Shown here: positions 35,565-44,078 of the stretch, in pieces
How the letters are laid out: each line of letters opens with the position of its first letter
How positions within the stretch are numbered: the stretch's first letter is position 1
Source of the DNA: JBBDIX01 sp050486225
GTDB taxonomy: Bacteria; Actinomycetota; Nitriliruptoria; Nitriliruptorales; Nitriliruptoraceae
DNA: 64,000 nt
NCBI GenBank assembly: GCA_050486225.1
Contig: JBJHCV010000001.1
Location: 1-64,000, forward strand
Reading direction: 5' to 3'
The notes under the pieces: generated by a model
Told to the model about the DNA's origin: nothing
What the model saw: the letters and a program-made list of their open reading frames with translations, nothing else
The model's database searches: none
Program-made: the position numbers and the translations under genes

Positions 35565-36124
35565 GCACCGCCACGCTGCACCCCGCTGTCGAGACCTTCG
35601 TCCATGCCGTCGAGGCCATCGTCGCGCGGGGCGGTACGGAGCAGGAGATCACCGCCGAGGTCGCCGAGCACCTGCGGCCCCTCGTCGCCCACGGGTTGGA
35701 CATCGTCCCCGAGCCGTACCGTCAGGCCCGCCAGGACATGTACGCCATGTACCCGCTGTACGTCGCACCGGACCACTCGTTCTGCGTGGCCGCGGCAGTC
35801 TGGGGCATCGGACAGGTCACACCCATCCACGACCACGGCACGTGGGGCGTGATCGGCATCGTCGACGGCGTCGAGCACGAGGCCCGCTTCGCGTTCCCGA
35901 CCGACGGCGAGCCACCGGCCTTCCTCGGTGAACACGACCTGGTCCCGGGCGACGTCGACATCTGCTGCACCTCGGACCAGGACATCCACCGCGTCTCGTG
36001 CGAGGGTGACCGACCAACGATCGCCCTGCACGTGTACGGAGGCGACATCGGCACCATCGAGCGTCGCGCGTACGACCCCGACACCGGCGAGGTGAAGACG
36101 TTCGTGTCCCGGTGGGCTGCCTGA
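35561..36124 (+). CDS. Cysteine-dioxygenase-like cupin (thiol dioxygenase fold)
   Basis: A 187-residue protein of the cysteine dioxygenase/3-mercaptopropionate dioxygenase superfamily (COG5553-like). The 3-His iron site is visible as H-x-H in TPIHDHGTWGVIG and a third His in DQDIHRVS. These enzymes add O2 to a thiol to give a sulfinate. Translationally coupled to the CoA-transferase gene and followed four bases later by an IclR regulator. If it is a true thiol dioxygenase, the locus may handle an organosulfur acid, which would agree with the TauABC-like transporter; many COG5553 members have no known substrate, so this is tentative. Confidence 0.78.
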   Translation: MSTATLHPAVETFVHAVEAIVARGGTEQEITAEVAEHLRPLVAHGLDIVPEPYRQARQDMYAMYPLYVAPDHSFCVAAAVWGIGQVTPIHDHGTWGVIGIVDGVEHEARFAFPTDGEPPAFLGEHDLVPGDVDICCTSDQDIHRVSCEGDRPTIALHVYGGDIGTIERRAYDPDTGEVKTFVSRWAA

Positions 36125-36128
36125 GCCG

Positions 36129-36860
36129 GTGCCGGGCAACTACCTGCAGACACTGGGTCGGGGCCTCGATGCGCTCGAGGCCCTGAGGAGTGGCCCACAG
36201 ACCGTCTCGGACATCGCGCGACGGCTCGACCTCGAGCGATCGGCCGCCTACCGCATCATGCGCACGCTCGAGGCGCACCGGTTCGTCACGCGCGACGACG
36301 GCGGGGTGTACCGGCTCGGTCTGGCCGTGTGGGAGCTTGGCGTGCGGATCGCCGACGTCAACGACGTGCGCGTCGCCGCCGCGCGCGAGATGGCGGGCCT
36401 CGTCGACACCTTCGGGGAGACCGCGCACCTGTCCGTGTACGACCGCGGCGAGGTCGTCTACGTCGACCTGAGGGAGGGCACCCATCCCATCCGCAGCTAC
36501 ACCCGTCTGGGTGGCCGCGCCCCGGCGTACTGCGTCGCCACGGGCAAGGCCCTGCTCGCCCACCAGTCCGCCGACGAGATCGACCGCGTCATCGCCGACG
36601 GGCTCGAGGCACACACCGAGGCGACGCTGACGAGTCCGGCGGCACTCCGCGCCCAGCTGCGCGACATCCAGGCCGGCGGCGCTGCCGTGAACCACGGCGA
36701 GTGGCGCGACGACGTCGGCGGCCTCGCGGTACCGATCGTCGACCCCAACGGCGGTGTGGTCTCCGCCATCGGACTCTCTGGCCCCGTGCAGCGCATCCTC
36801 GCTCGCCGCGACGACATCGTCCCCGCACTCCAGGCGGCGGCCCGCAGGATTCGCGGATGA
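36129..36860 (+). CDS. IclR-family transcriptional regulator (1)
   Basis: A 243-residue IclR regulator: winged helix at 1-65 (TVSDIARRLDLERSAAYRIMRTLEAHRFV) and C-terminal effector domain (about 75-240) with SYTRLGGRAPAYCVATGKALLA. GTG start four bases past the dioxygenase-like gene, so it is in the same operon. Likely senses the locus substrate and controls the divergent promoters at 34.1-34.3 kb. It has a close paralogue 108 bases downstream. Confidence 0.9.
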   Translation: MPGNYLQTLGRGLDALEALRSGPQTVSDIARRLDLERSAAYRIMRTLEAHRFVTRDDGGVYRLGLAVWELGVRIADVNDVRVAAAREMAGLVDTFGETAHLSVYDRGEVVYVDLREGTHPIRSYTRLGGRAPAYCVATGKALLAHQSADEIDRVIADGLEAHTEATLTSPAALRAQLRDIQAGGAAVNHGEWRDDVGGLAVPIVDPNGGVVSAIGLSGPVQRILARRDDIVPALQAAARRIRG

Positions 36861-36968
36861 CGCCCCGAACCTCCCGCGACTCGACCGGCACCCGCGCCTC
36901 GGCCTGCGCCTGTGCCCCATCGACCGACGAAGCGTGTAGCGTCGTCGGACGGGCGGCGGACTGACGCC

Positions 36969-37685
36969 ATGCCCGGCACCTACCTCCAGACCCTCGGTCG
37001 CGGACTCGAGATGCTCGAGGCCCTGCGCGACGGACCTCGGACCGTGGCCTGGCTGACCGAGTCCCTCGGCCTCGAACGTTCGGCCGCGTACCGCATCGTG
37101 CGCACGCTCGAGGCCCACCGGTACGTCACCCGGACCGAGGAGGGCCGCTACCGGCTCGGTCTCGCGTCGTGGGAACTGGGGGTGCGCACCACCGACGTGC
37201 ACGACGTGCGTGCGAGCGCCGGCCGGGAGATGTCACGACTCGTCGAGCACTTCGGGGAGACCACACACCTCTCCGTCTACGACCGCGGCGAGGTGGTGTA
37301 CGTCGACCGACGCGAGGGCACGCAACCGATCCGCAGTTACACCCGCCTCGGCGGTCGCGCGCCCGCCACGTGCGTGGCGACGGGCAAGGCCCTGCTCGCC
37401 CACCAGTCCGACGAGGAGATCGACCGCGTCGTCACGTGCGCGCTCGAGGCCTTCACGCCCGTGACGATGACCCGGCCGGCGGCACTTCGCGCCCAGTTGC
37501 GAGAGATCCGTCGGGGATGTCCGGCGGTGAATCGTGGCGAGTGGCGAGAGGACGTCGGCGGCATCGCGCTGCCCGTGCTCGACGGCACCGGACAGGCGAT
37601 CGCGGCGATCGGACTGTCGGGACCGGTCCACCGCATCTTCGCACGTCGCGACGAGTTCGCCACTGCGCTGGGGGGCGCCCCCTAA
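36969..37685 (+). CDS. IclR-family transcriptional regulator (2)
   Basis: A 238-residue paralogue of the preceding gene, about 65-70% identical by eye: both begin MPG.YLQTLGRGL and share ERSAAYRI.RTLEAHR and SYTRLGGRAPA.CVATGKALLAHQS. The recognition helix differs before ERSAAYR (TESLGL versus ARRLDL), so the operators may differ. ATG 36969; a -10-like TAGCGT sits at 36937-36942. Ends 134 bases before the convergent receptor gene. Confidence 0.9.
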   Translation: MPGTYLQTLGRGLEMLEALRDGPRTVAWLTESLGLERSAAYRIVRTLEAHRYVTRTEEGRYRLGLASWELGVRTTDVHDVRASAGREMSRLVEHFGETTHLSVYDRGEVVYVDRREGTQPIRSYTRLGGRAPATCVATGKALLAHQSDEEIDRVVTCALEAFTPVTMTRPAALRAQLREIRRGCPAVNRGEWREDVGGIALPVLDGTGQAIAAIGLSGPVHRIFARRDEFATALGGAP

Positions 37686-37740
37686 CCCACCCACGCCTGA
37701 ACGTGACCGACACGGGGCCACGCGGCCCGGGTATGGCTAG

Positions 37741-37766
37741 CGGCCGCGGCGTGGTCGCCGCGGCCG
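37741..37766. terminator. Bidirectional hairpin between IclR(2) and a receptor gene
   Basis: An 11-bp perfect stem around TGGT (GGCCGCGGCG/CGCCGCGGCC). The 36 bases from 37741 are identical to 39098-39133, the terminator of the next receptor gene. Confidence 0.6.
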
Positions 37767-37818
37767 ATCGGGTCGTACGGGATCAGGTCAGCTCACGTGC
37801 CGACCCGATCCCCATGGG

Positions 37819-38964
37819 TCACATCTCGTTCGGGTCCGGACGCAACGGCAGGCCGTAGGCCTCCTGCAGCTCCCAGAGGCACGAGAAGTCCACGTAGTCG
37901 CGCCAGTCGAAGTCCGGCGAGACGACGGGGTCCTCCGCAGCCAGCTGGATCTCGAGCTGGGTGTCGAGAGCCGCGGCACTGGCGCCCATGTCACGCGAGA
38001 GCGTGAACGGGTAGGAGGCCAGGAACGCATCCTCCTGGTCGGTGGGGTCGTACCCGAACTGCGTCCACAGTTCCGCAAGGTCCGGCCACTTGTCCGCGGC
38101 ACCCTCCTCCTCGTAGTCGAACAGCCACAGGATCGCCTCGAGGTGGCCCTCGAGTGCGGCGCAGACGGCGTCACGGTGGTTCTCCCACGTGTCGCGCGTC
38201 ACGATGAACTGCGTCTGGGCGTTGTCGACCCGGTCGGCCAGCAGGGCGGAACCGCCCGCCTCCTCGATGGGTCCGAGGTTGCGAGGCTGACCCATGAAGC
38301 AGTCGACCTCACCGGCAAGCGCTGCCTCCATGCGGCCATCTGAACCACCCGACACCGAGACCCACTCCATGTCGTCCGGATCCATGTCGAAGAAGTCACG
38401 CGCGATGATGCGACCGACCGTGATCCAGCTGTCACCGATGGCGCCACCTGTCATCCGGGCACCCACGAGGTCCTCCGGCGAGTCGAAGCCCTCCCGGCAC
38501 ATGAAGTACCAGGCCTCGGTGTCGTTGGTCTGACCGACGATCACGCCGTCGACCGCACCCTGTTCGAGGGCGGGCCATCCGATGGCCGGCTCGGCCTGCA
38601 CGATCCACGCCGCGCCACCCACGAGCGGTGCGATGGGGTCCTCGGAGTACACGACGTTGACCGAGTCGAAGACATCCGGCCACAGACGAGCCTGCGCCGG
38701 CAGGGTGTGCACCAGGATCGTCAGTCGGTCCCGTTCGAACACGATGTCCAGGTCGGCGATGCTCGGATCCGTGTACACCGGCGGCCGCGGGAAGCCGGGT
38801 TCGACCGCCTCCTCTGGTTCGTCCGCGGGCTCCGGCGTGTCCGCTGGTTCGGGCGCCGCGGGCTCCTCCGCAGTGACGTCGCCATCGTCCGCCCCACACG
38901 CGACCAGCACGAGTGCGGCGGCGATGGACGCGGCGATCAGCCGCATCAATCGATTGTCCTTCAT
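37819..38964 (-). CDS. ABC substrate-binding lipoprotein, TauA/NMT1-like (paralogue 3)
   Basis: A 381-residue receptor with lipobox LVAC (Cys23), an acidic Pro/Glu linker (about 30-65) and the locus motifs SEDPIAPLVGGAAWIVQAEP, RDAVCAALEG and YVDFSCLWELQEAYGLPL. ATG 38964 follows an AGAGAGG site. It has its own promoter at 39020-39047 and sits next to a very similar receptor; the pair are recent duplicates and share terminator sequence. No permease is adjacent, so it probably feeds the TauBC-like core 5 kb away. Confidence 0.88.
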   Translation of the reverse strand: MKDNRLMRLIAASIAAALVLVACGADDGDVTAEEPAAPEPADTPEPADEPEEAVEPGFPRPPVYTDPSIADLDIVFERDRLTILVHTLPAQARLWPDVFDSVNVVYSEDPIAPLVGGAAWIVQAEPAIGWPALEQGAVDGVIVGQTNDTEAWYFMCREGFDSPEDLVGARMTGGAIGDSWITVGRIIARDFFDMDPDDMEWVSVSGGSDGRMEAALAGEVDCFMGQPRNLGPIEEAGGSALLADRVDNAQTQFIVTRDTWENHRDAVCAALEGHLEAILWLFDYEEEGAADKWPDLAELWTQFGYDPTDQEDAFLASYPFTLSRDMGASAAALDTQLEIQLAAEDPVVSPDFDWRDYVDFSCLWELQEAYGLPLRPDPNEM

Positions 38965-39019
38965 CTCAGAACCTCTCTCCCTGTGTTCCCTCGAAGGGTC
39001 GTGCGAATTGACGACGACC

Positions 39020-39047
39020 ACGGTAGTTGGCTCACAGGAGATGGCAA
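39020..39047 (-). promoter_or_regulatory. Promoter of receptor paralogue 3
   Basis: Leftward TTGCCA (39047-39042), 16-base spacer, TACCGT (39025-39020), about 56 bases before the start codon. Confidence 0.45.
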
Positions 39048-39093
39048 CCGTTGCGTGAAGTGACACTGCACACGGACGGACCCGGTTAAAGGG

Positions 39094-39127
39094 CGATCGG
39101 CCGCGGCGTGGTCGCCGCGGCCGATCG
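39094..39127 (-). terminator. Hairpin terminator of receptor paralogue 4
   Basis: A perfect 15-bp stem (CGATCGGCCGCGGCG and its complement) with loop TGGT, about 50 bases past the stop codon. Nearly the same element stands after paralogue 3. Confidence 0.75.
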
Positions 39128-39175
39128 GGTCGTGCTGGACTCGGTCAGCTCATCGGCTGGTCGAGTCCCCGTGGA

Positions 39176-40324
39176 TCACAGCTCGTTCGGGTCCGGACGC
39201 AGCGGGACGCCGTAGGCCTCCTGCAGCTCCCAGAGGCACGTGAAGTCCACGTGGTCACGCCAGTCGAAGTCCTGGGAGATGACCGGGTCGTCGGCTCCCT
39301 TGTGGATCTCCATCTGGGTGTCGAACGCCGCCACCGACGCACCCGCGTCACGCGAGTGGGTACCCGGGTAGCCAGCGATCCACAGCGCATCCGGGTCATC
39401 GAACGCGTAGCCCTCGTCGACGAGCATCGGCCAGACATTGCGCATCTGGTCGAGTTCGTACTCGTCGTCACCGTCGTCCATCCAGAGCTGACCGGCGAAC
39501 TGGCCCTCGACCGCCGCACAGACGGCGTCGTAGTTGTTCTCCAGCGTGTCACGCATGACGACGAGCTGGGTCTGGGCGCTGTCGACGCGCTGGTTGAAGA
39601 TCGCGCTTCCACCGATCTCCTCGACCGGCGCAAGGTTGCGCAGCTGCGCCATGGCCAGGTCGACCTGGCCGGCGAGCACGGCATCCATGCGGGAGTCGGA
39701 GCCACCGGAGACGGAGACCCACTCCATGTCGTCGGGGTCGACGCCGAGGTGGTCACGCAGGATGATGCGGGCGATCGTGTTCCACGAGTCACCGATGGTG
39801 CCACCGGTGATGCGCTTGCCGACGACGTCCTCAGGCGTCTCGATGCCCGGAGCGGCCAGCATCAGCCACTGCTCGGCGTCGTTGGTGACCGCGACGGTCA
39901 CCGCGTCGATGACACCCTGCTCGAGCGCCGGCCACAGCAGCGCCGGCTCGGCCTGGACGATCCAGGCCGCGCCGCTGACGAGCGGGGCGACGGCGTCGTC
40001 GGAGTAGACGATGTTCACCTCGTCGAACACCTGCGACCAGAACAGGTTCTTGGCCGGCACGGTGTGCATCACGATCGTGAAGCGGTCACGTTCGAAGATG
40101 ATGTCGAGTTCGGGGATGCTCGGGTTGTCGTACACCGGGAACACGGTCTCGTAGGCGGGACCGTCTGCCGGGGGTGCGTCGTCACCCTCTTCGCCCTCTT
40201 CGGCGGCAGGCTCGGGCTCGGGTGCCTCGGGCGCAGCGGTGTCGGCGTCGTCCGACCCACATGCTGCGAGCACCAGTGCAGCGGCAAGGGATGCCGCCAG
40301 GACTCTCAGAAATCGATTTCGCAT
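39176..40324 (-). CDS. ABC substrate-binding lipoprotein, TauA/NMT1-like (paralogue 4)
   Basis: A 382-residue receptor with lipobox LAAC (Cys22), a Glu/Pro/Ala linker (about 28-60) and the motifs SDDAVAPLVSGAAWIVQAEP, YDAVCAAVEG and HVDFTCLWELQEAYGVPL. ATG 40324 has GGAG eight bases upstream; a -10-like TAGAGT is at 40364-40359. It shares with paralogues 1 and 3 the run IP.LD.IFERDRFT near residue 70. It is transcribed toward paralogue 3 with a terminator between them. Confidence 0.88.
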   Translation of the reverse strand: MRNRFLRVLAASLAAALVLAACGSDDADTAAPEAPEPEPAAEEGEEGDDAPPADGPAYETVFPVYDNPSIPELDIIFERDRFTIVMHTVPAKNLFWSQVFDEVNIVYSDDAVAPLVSGAAWIVQAEPALLWPALEQGVIDAVTVAVTNDAEQWLMLAAPGIETPEDVVGKRITGGTIGDSWNTIARIILRDHLGVDPDDMEWVSVSGGSDSRMDAVLAGQVDLAMAQLRNLAPVEEIGGSAIFNQRVDSAQTQLVVMRDTLENNYDAVCAAVEGQFAGQLWMDDGDDEYELDQMRNVWPMLVDEGYAFDDPDALWIAGYPGTHSRDAGASVAAFDTQMEIHKGADDPVISQDFDWRDHVDFTCLWELQEAYGVPLRPDPNEL

Positions 40325-40490
40325 TCGATTGTCTCCTCTCCCGCTGTACGGGAGCCCAACTCTACAGACTTCACCTACGACTGCACTAGTCGGATGGTCC
40401 CGGGGCCCACTCACTGGCGAAAACACCCCGATCTCGCGCCTCTTCATGCGGTGGGCGCACGCCGCAAGGTGCGCAACGCACGAAACGGGC

Positions 40491-41060
40491 TCACGCGACC
40501 GGGGTCGTCCACCCCTCGACGAGCAGCAGCACCCCGAAGAAGGCGAAGGCCAGCACGCCGGCCAGTCGCGTCACGCGCGGAGGCAACCCCGCGCCGAGCC
40601 ACGACCCGACGAGGATGGCGATCCCACTCGCCGCAGTCATGCCGAGCGTCGCACCGAGCCAGGTGGGCACCGCCTGCTGCGTCGACGCCAGCGCCGCAGT
40701 CGCGAGCGCGGTCTTGTCGCCGAGTTCCGCGACCAGGAACGCGGCGGTGACCCCCAGGTACACCGATCCGCCGGCAAGTTCGGCGGCCTCCTCGTCGTCG
40801 TCGCCGCGCAGCATCCACACCGCGAACACGAGGAACAGCACTCCCCCACCGAGCGCGAGCCATCGCAGGGGCAGCGCGGCACCGAGCGCCGCACCGACCA
40901 ACGTCGCGAGCCCGGTCGCGACCGCGGCCGCGGTCGCGATCGCCGCGAGCACCGGCCAGACCCGGTAGCGGGTCGCGAACGCCAACGCGAGCAGCATCGA
41001 CTTGTCCCCGAGTTCCGCGAGGAACACCAGTCCGAACGCGGCCGCCAGGTCGCCGGTCAC
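40491..41060 (-). CDS. GDT1/TMEM165 (UPF0016) family transporter
   Basis: A 189-residue membrane protein with two copies of the family motif E-L-G-D-K (LAELGDKSMLLALAFATRY and VAELGDKTALATAALA), each followed by membrane helices, about six in all. Relatives such as MneA and Gdt1 move Mn2+ or Ca2+. An acidic GDDDEEAAE loop joins the halves. The GTG start overlaps the helicase stop codon by four bases, so it is coupled to that unrelated gene. Confidence 0.9.
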   Translation of the reverse strand: MTGDLAAAFGLVFLAELGDKSMLLALAFATRYRVWPVLAAIATAAAVATGLATLVGAALGAALPLRWLALGGGVLFLVFAVWMLRGDDDEEAAELAGGSVYLGVTAAFLVAELGDKTALATAALASTQQAVPTWLGATLGMTAASGIAILVGSWLGAGLPPRVTRLAGVLAFAFFGVLLLVEGWTTPVA

Positions 41061-43216
41061 ACCCGGACCAGCGGTGCGTACGCGAGCACGAGGTGCTTGA
41101 CCCCCGCCTCGTCGAACTCAACGGTCGCCTCGGCCCGCTCGCCCTCCCCGACCAGTTCGGTCAGGCGCCCCGTCCCGAAGCTCGGGTGAACGACGCGATC
41201 GCCGACGCTGAACTCCTCACCGTCGATCTCCAGCGACTGTGGTCGCTGGCGACCCGCAGGACGGCTCGATCGACGATGCTCGACCAGTTCGTCGGGAACC
41301 GACTCGAGGAACCTCGACGGCGGGTTGTACGAGGCGCCGCCCCACAGGGTGCGGTGGTCGGCGTGCGACAGGTACAGGCGGTCCTGAGCCCGCGTCATCC
41401 CGACGTAGCAGAGCCGGCGTTCCTCCTCGAGCTGTTCCGGGTCGCCGAGCGAGCGCACGTGGGGGAACACGCCGTCCTCGAGCCCGACGAGGAACACCAC
41501 CGGGTACTCGAGACCCTTGGCGGTGTGCAGGGTCATGAGGGTGACGCTGCCGTCGTCGGACTCCTCCAGTGCGTCCTGGTCACTGACGAGCGTCACCGAC
41601 TCGAGGAACTCGGCGAGCCCGTCGACACCCACCAGACCACTGCGGTCGTGCAGTTCGCGGGCCACCGACACGAGTTCGCGCAGGTTCTCCTCACGCCCCA
41701 GCGCCTCGACCGACCGTTCGGCCTGCAGCTCGCGCAGGTAGCCGGTGCGGTCCCAGATCGCCTCGATCAGTTCGGGCACCGCGAGGTCGTGCTCCAACGA
41801 GGTACGCAGCCCATCGAGCAGGTCGGCGAACGACGACACCGCACTCACCGCACGCGCCCCGAGCCCCTGCACGTGCTCGGCCTGCCGGCACGCGTCCACG
41901 AACGAGAGGCCCTCCCGGCGGGCGTGCAGGTCCACCGCCTCGACCGACCGGTCACCGATGCCACGCCGGGGCGTGTTCACGATCCGACGTGCGGACACGT
42001 CGTCGGCCGGGTTGAGAAGCAGCCGGGCGTATGCCAGCACGTCGCGGATCTCGCGACGTTCGTAGAAGCGCACCCCGCCGACGACCCGGTAGGGCAGGCC
42101 GACACGGATGAACACGTCCTCGAGCACGCGCGACTGCGCGTTGGTCCGGTAGAAGATCGCGACGTCCTCGAAGCGCACGCCCTGTGCCCGCAGGCGCTCG
42201 CACTCCTCGGCGACGAAGGCGGCCTCGTCGTGTTCGTCGTCGGCGTGGTAACGCACGACCTTCGCGCCGTCACCCCGGTCGGTCCACAGCTGCGCACGTC
42301 GTTCCACCGGGCTCGACGCGATGACCTGGTTCGCGGCGTCGAGGATCGTCTGCGTCGACCGGTAGTTGCGGTCCAGCACGATGACGTTGGCGTCCGGGTG
42401 GTCCCGTTCGAAGTCGAGGATGTTGCGGATCGTGGCCCCTCGGAACGAGTAGACGCCCTGCTGCGGGTCGCCGACGACCATCAGGTTTCCGTGCGACGCG
42501 GTCAACAGGTTCACGAGGTGGTACTGCGCCCGGTTGGTGTCCTGGTACTCGTCGACGAGCACGTGACGGAACCGCTGCTGATGGTGTTCGAGGACGCCCG
42601 GGAACAACTGGAACAGTTCCACGGTCCGCACGATCAGGTCGTCGAAGTCCAGCGCGTTGGCCTGCAGCAGCCGCTGCTGGTAGAGGTCGTACACCTCGGC
42701 GATCTGGACCTCGGGCCAACCGGAGGCGTGCTCACGGTAGGTCTCGAAGTCGACCAGTTCGTCCTTGGCACGGCTGATCGCGGTCTGGATGGCCCGCGGT
42801 GGCAGACGCCGGTCGTCGACACCGAGTTCCTTCGCGATCATCGTGATCAGGCGCTGACTGTCCGCCTGGTCGTAGATCGTGAAACCGCTGCGATATCCGA
42901 GTCGGGCGATCTCCCGACGCAGGATGCGCACGCACGCCTTGTGGAAGGTGGTCACCCACATGGCGTCTGCCACCCGCGAGCCCACGAGTCCCCCGACCCG
43001 CTCCGCCATCTCCCCGGCCGCACGGTTGGTGAACGTGATCGCCAGCACGTCGAACGGTCGCACGTCGTGCACACGGATCAGGTGGGCGATGCGATGGGTG
43101 AGCACTCGGGTCTTGCCCGACCCGGCCCCCGCGACGACCAGCGCGGGACCCTCGAGGTGTTCGACGGCCTGGCGCTGGGCGGGGTTGAGCCCTTCGAGGA
43201 TGTCCGACGATGCCAC
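41057..43216 (-). CDS. pcrA: UvrD/PcrA-type DNA helicase
   Basis: A 719-residue superfamily 1A 3'-5' helicase for repair and removal of protein from DNA. Motif I VAGAGSGKTRVLTHRIA is near residues 28-44, motif II LVDEYQDTN, motif III DPQQGVYSFRGA (the family usually has D-Q-S in place of Q-Q-G), motif V/VI TLHTAKGLEYPVVFL and YVGMTRAQDRLY. The C-terminus ends in the Tudor-like RNA-polymerase-binding domain seen in PcrA (VGDRVVHPSFGTGRL). GTG 43216 has GGAG five bases upstream. Complete. Confidence 0.94.
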   Translation of the reverse strand: MASSDILEGLNPAQRQAVEHLEGPALVVAGAGSGKTRVLTHRIAHLIRVHDVRPFDVLAITFTNRAAGEMAERVGGLVGSRVADAMWVTTFHKACVRILRREIARLGYRSGFTIYDQADSQRLITMIAKELGVDDRRLPPRAIQTAISRAKDELVDFETYREHASGWPEVQIAEVYDLYQQRLLQANALDFDDLIVRTVELFQLFPGVLEHHQQRFRHVLVDEYQDTNRAQYHLVNLLTASHGNLMVVGDPQQGVYSFRGATIRNILDFERDHPDANVIVLDRNYRSTQTILDAANQVIASSPVERRAQLWTDRGDGAKVVRYHADDEHDEAAFVAEECERLRAQGVRFEDVAIFYRTNAQSRVLEDVFIRVGLPYRVVGGVRFYERREIRDVLAYARLLLNPADDVSARRIVNTPRRGIGDRSVEAVDLHARREGLSFVDACRQAEHVQGLGARAVSAVSSFADLLDGLRTSLEHDLAVPELIEAIWDRTGYLRELQAERSVEALGREENLRELVSVARELHDRSGLVGVDGLAEFLESVTLVSDQDALEESDDGSVTLMTLHTAKGLEYPVVFLVGLEDGVFPHVRSLGDPEQLEEERRLCYVGMTRAQDRLYLSHADHRTLWGGASYNPPSRFLESVPDELVEHRRSSRPAGRQRPQSLEIDGEEFSVGDRVVHPSFGTGRLTELVGEGERAEATVEFDEAGVKHLVLAYAPLVRV

Positions 43217-43379
43217 CGCTGCTCCGGGCCGGGTCGACGAGAGGGCACCGGCCACGGGTCCCGGTGCGTCGCCGCACGAGCGTAGCGACACCCCCTGACA
43301 CCCCTGGAGACGGCCGCGCCGACGGGACACGCGGGTGCACCGGACCAACTCGACGAGCCCGGCGGCCGAGCCCCGGGCA

Positions 43380-43410
43380 CGGTCGGCGTGCCGGGCCGAC
43401 ACGCCGACCG
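43380..43410 (-). terminator. Hairpin terminator of the DUF4870 gene
   Basis: An 11-bp perfect stem (CGGTCGGCGTG/CACGCCGACCG) with a 9-base loop, five bases past the stop codon. Confidence 0.6.
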
Positions 43411-43414
43411 AGCG

Positions 43415-43825
43415 TCAACGGATGAACCGGATGGTCACGGGATAGCGGTAGCCCTCGCCGTTGCCGGCACGCACGGTCCCGACGATCGGCAGCACGAACC
43501 ACAGCACCAGACCGACCAGGGCGAGCAACGCGAACGCGACCAGTCCGAGCCCCAGCGTGAGCACGCCGACGATCACGGCCGGGATGGCGAGCACCACCGA
43601 GGCGATCAGCGCGACGAGCACCGTGAGCTGGAAGTTCAGGGCCTCCTTGGCGTGGTGCTCGGTGAACGGGTCCTCGTCACGGCGCATCAACCAGACCACG
43701 AGTGGTCCGACGAACCCGAGCATCGCGCCGGTGAGCAGGCCGATGCCGAGTCCGGACAGGTGCGCGGCGATGGACCAGCCTCGGCTCGTCTGGTCGATCG
43801 GCGCGGGGGTGGGGGTGGCGGTCAT
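43415..43825 (-). CDS. DUF4870 membrane protein
   Basis: A 136-residue protein with three or four membrane helices and the family block WLMRRDEDPFTEHHAKEALN followed by FQLTVLV. DUF4870 proteins are widespread, of unknown function. ATG 43825 has GAGG upstream. Monocistronic, with its own terminator. Confidence 0.85.
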   Translation of the reverse strand: MTATPTPAPIDQTSRGWSIAAHLSGLGIGLLTGAMLGFVGPLVVWLMRRDEDPFTEHHAKEALNFQLTVLVALIASVVLAIPAVIVGVLTLGLGLVAFALLALVGLVLWFVLPIVGTVRAGNGEGYRYPVTIRFIR

Positions 43826-44003
43826 GGCGGGTACCTCTGTTCGTCGGGTCGGGGTGGCCGGCGACCTCGGTGGGTGGTCGCCGCAACGTGAGGGCATCGT
43901 GCACCACCGGGGTGGCCGCAGGCATCAGGGACTCCCCCAGGCCGACCCTGAGTGGTCAGGGTCGTGCCACGCGTGCCGACCCCGCTGCCGTGCCCGGGGG
44001 CAC

Positions 44004-44039
44004 ACACGAGGGGCGGCCCGCCGGGGCCGCCCCTCGTGT
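44004..44039 (-). terminator. Strong terminator of the branched-chain-type ABC operon
   Basis: A perfect 16-bp stem (ACACGAGGGGCGGCCC and its complement) with loop GCCG, about 40 bases past the receptor stop codon. Confidence 0.8.
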
Positions 44040-44078
44040 CTCCCTCCCGCCGTGCAGGACCGTCGTCCGGTCCTCGAC

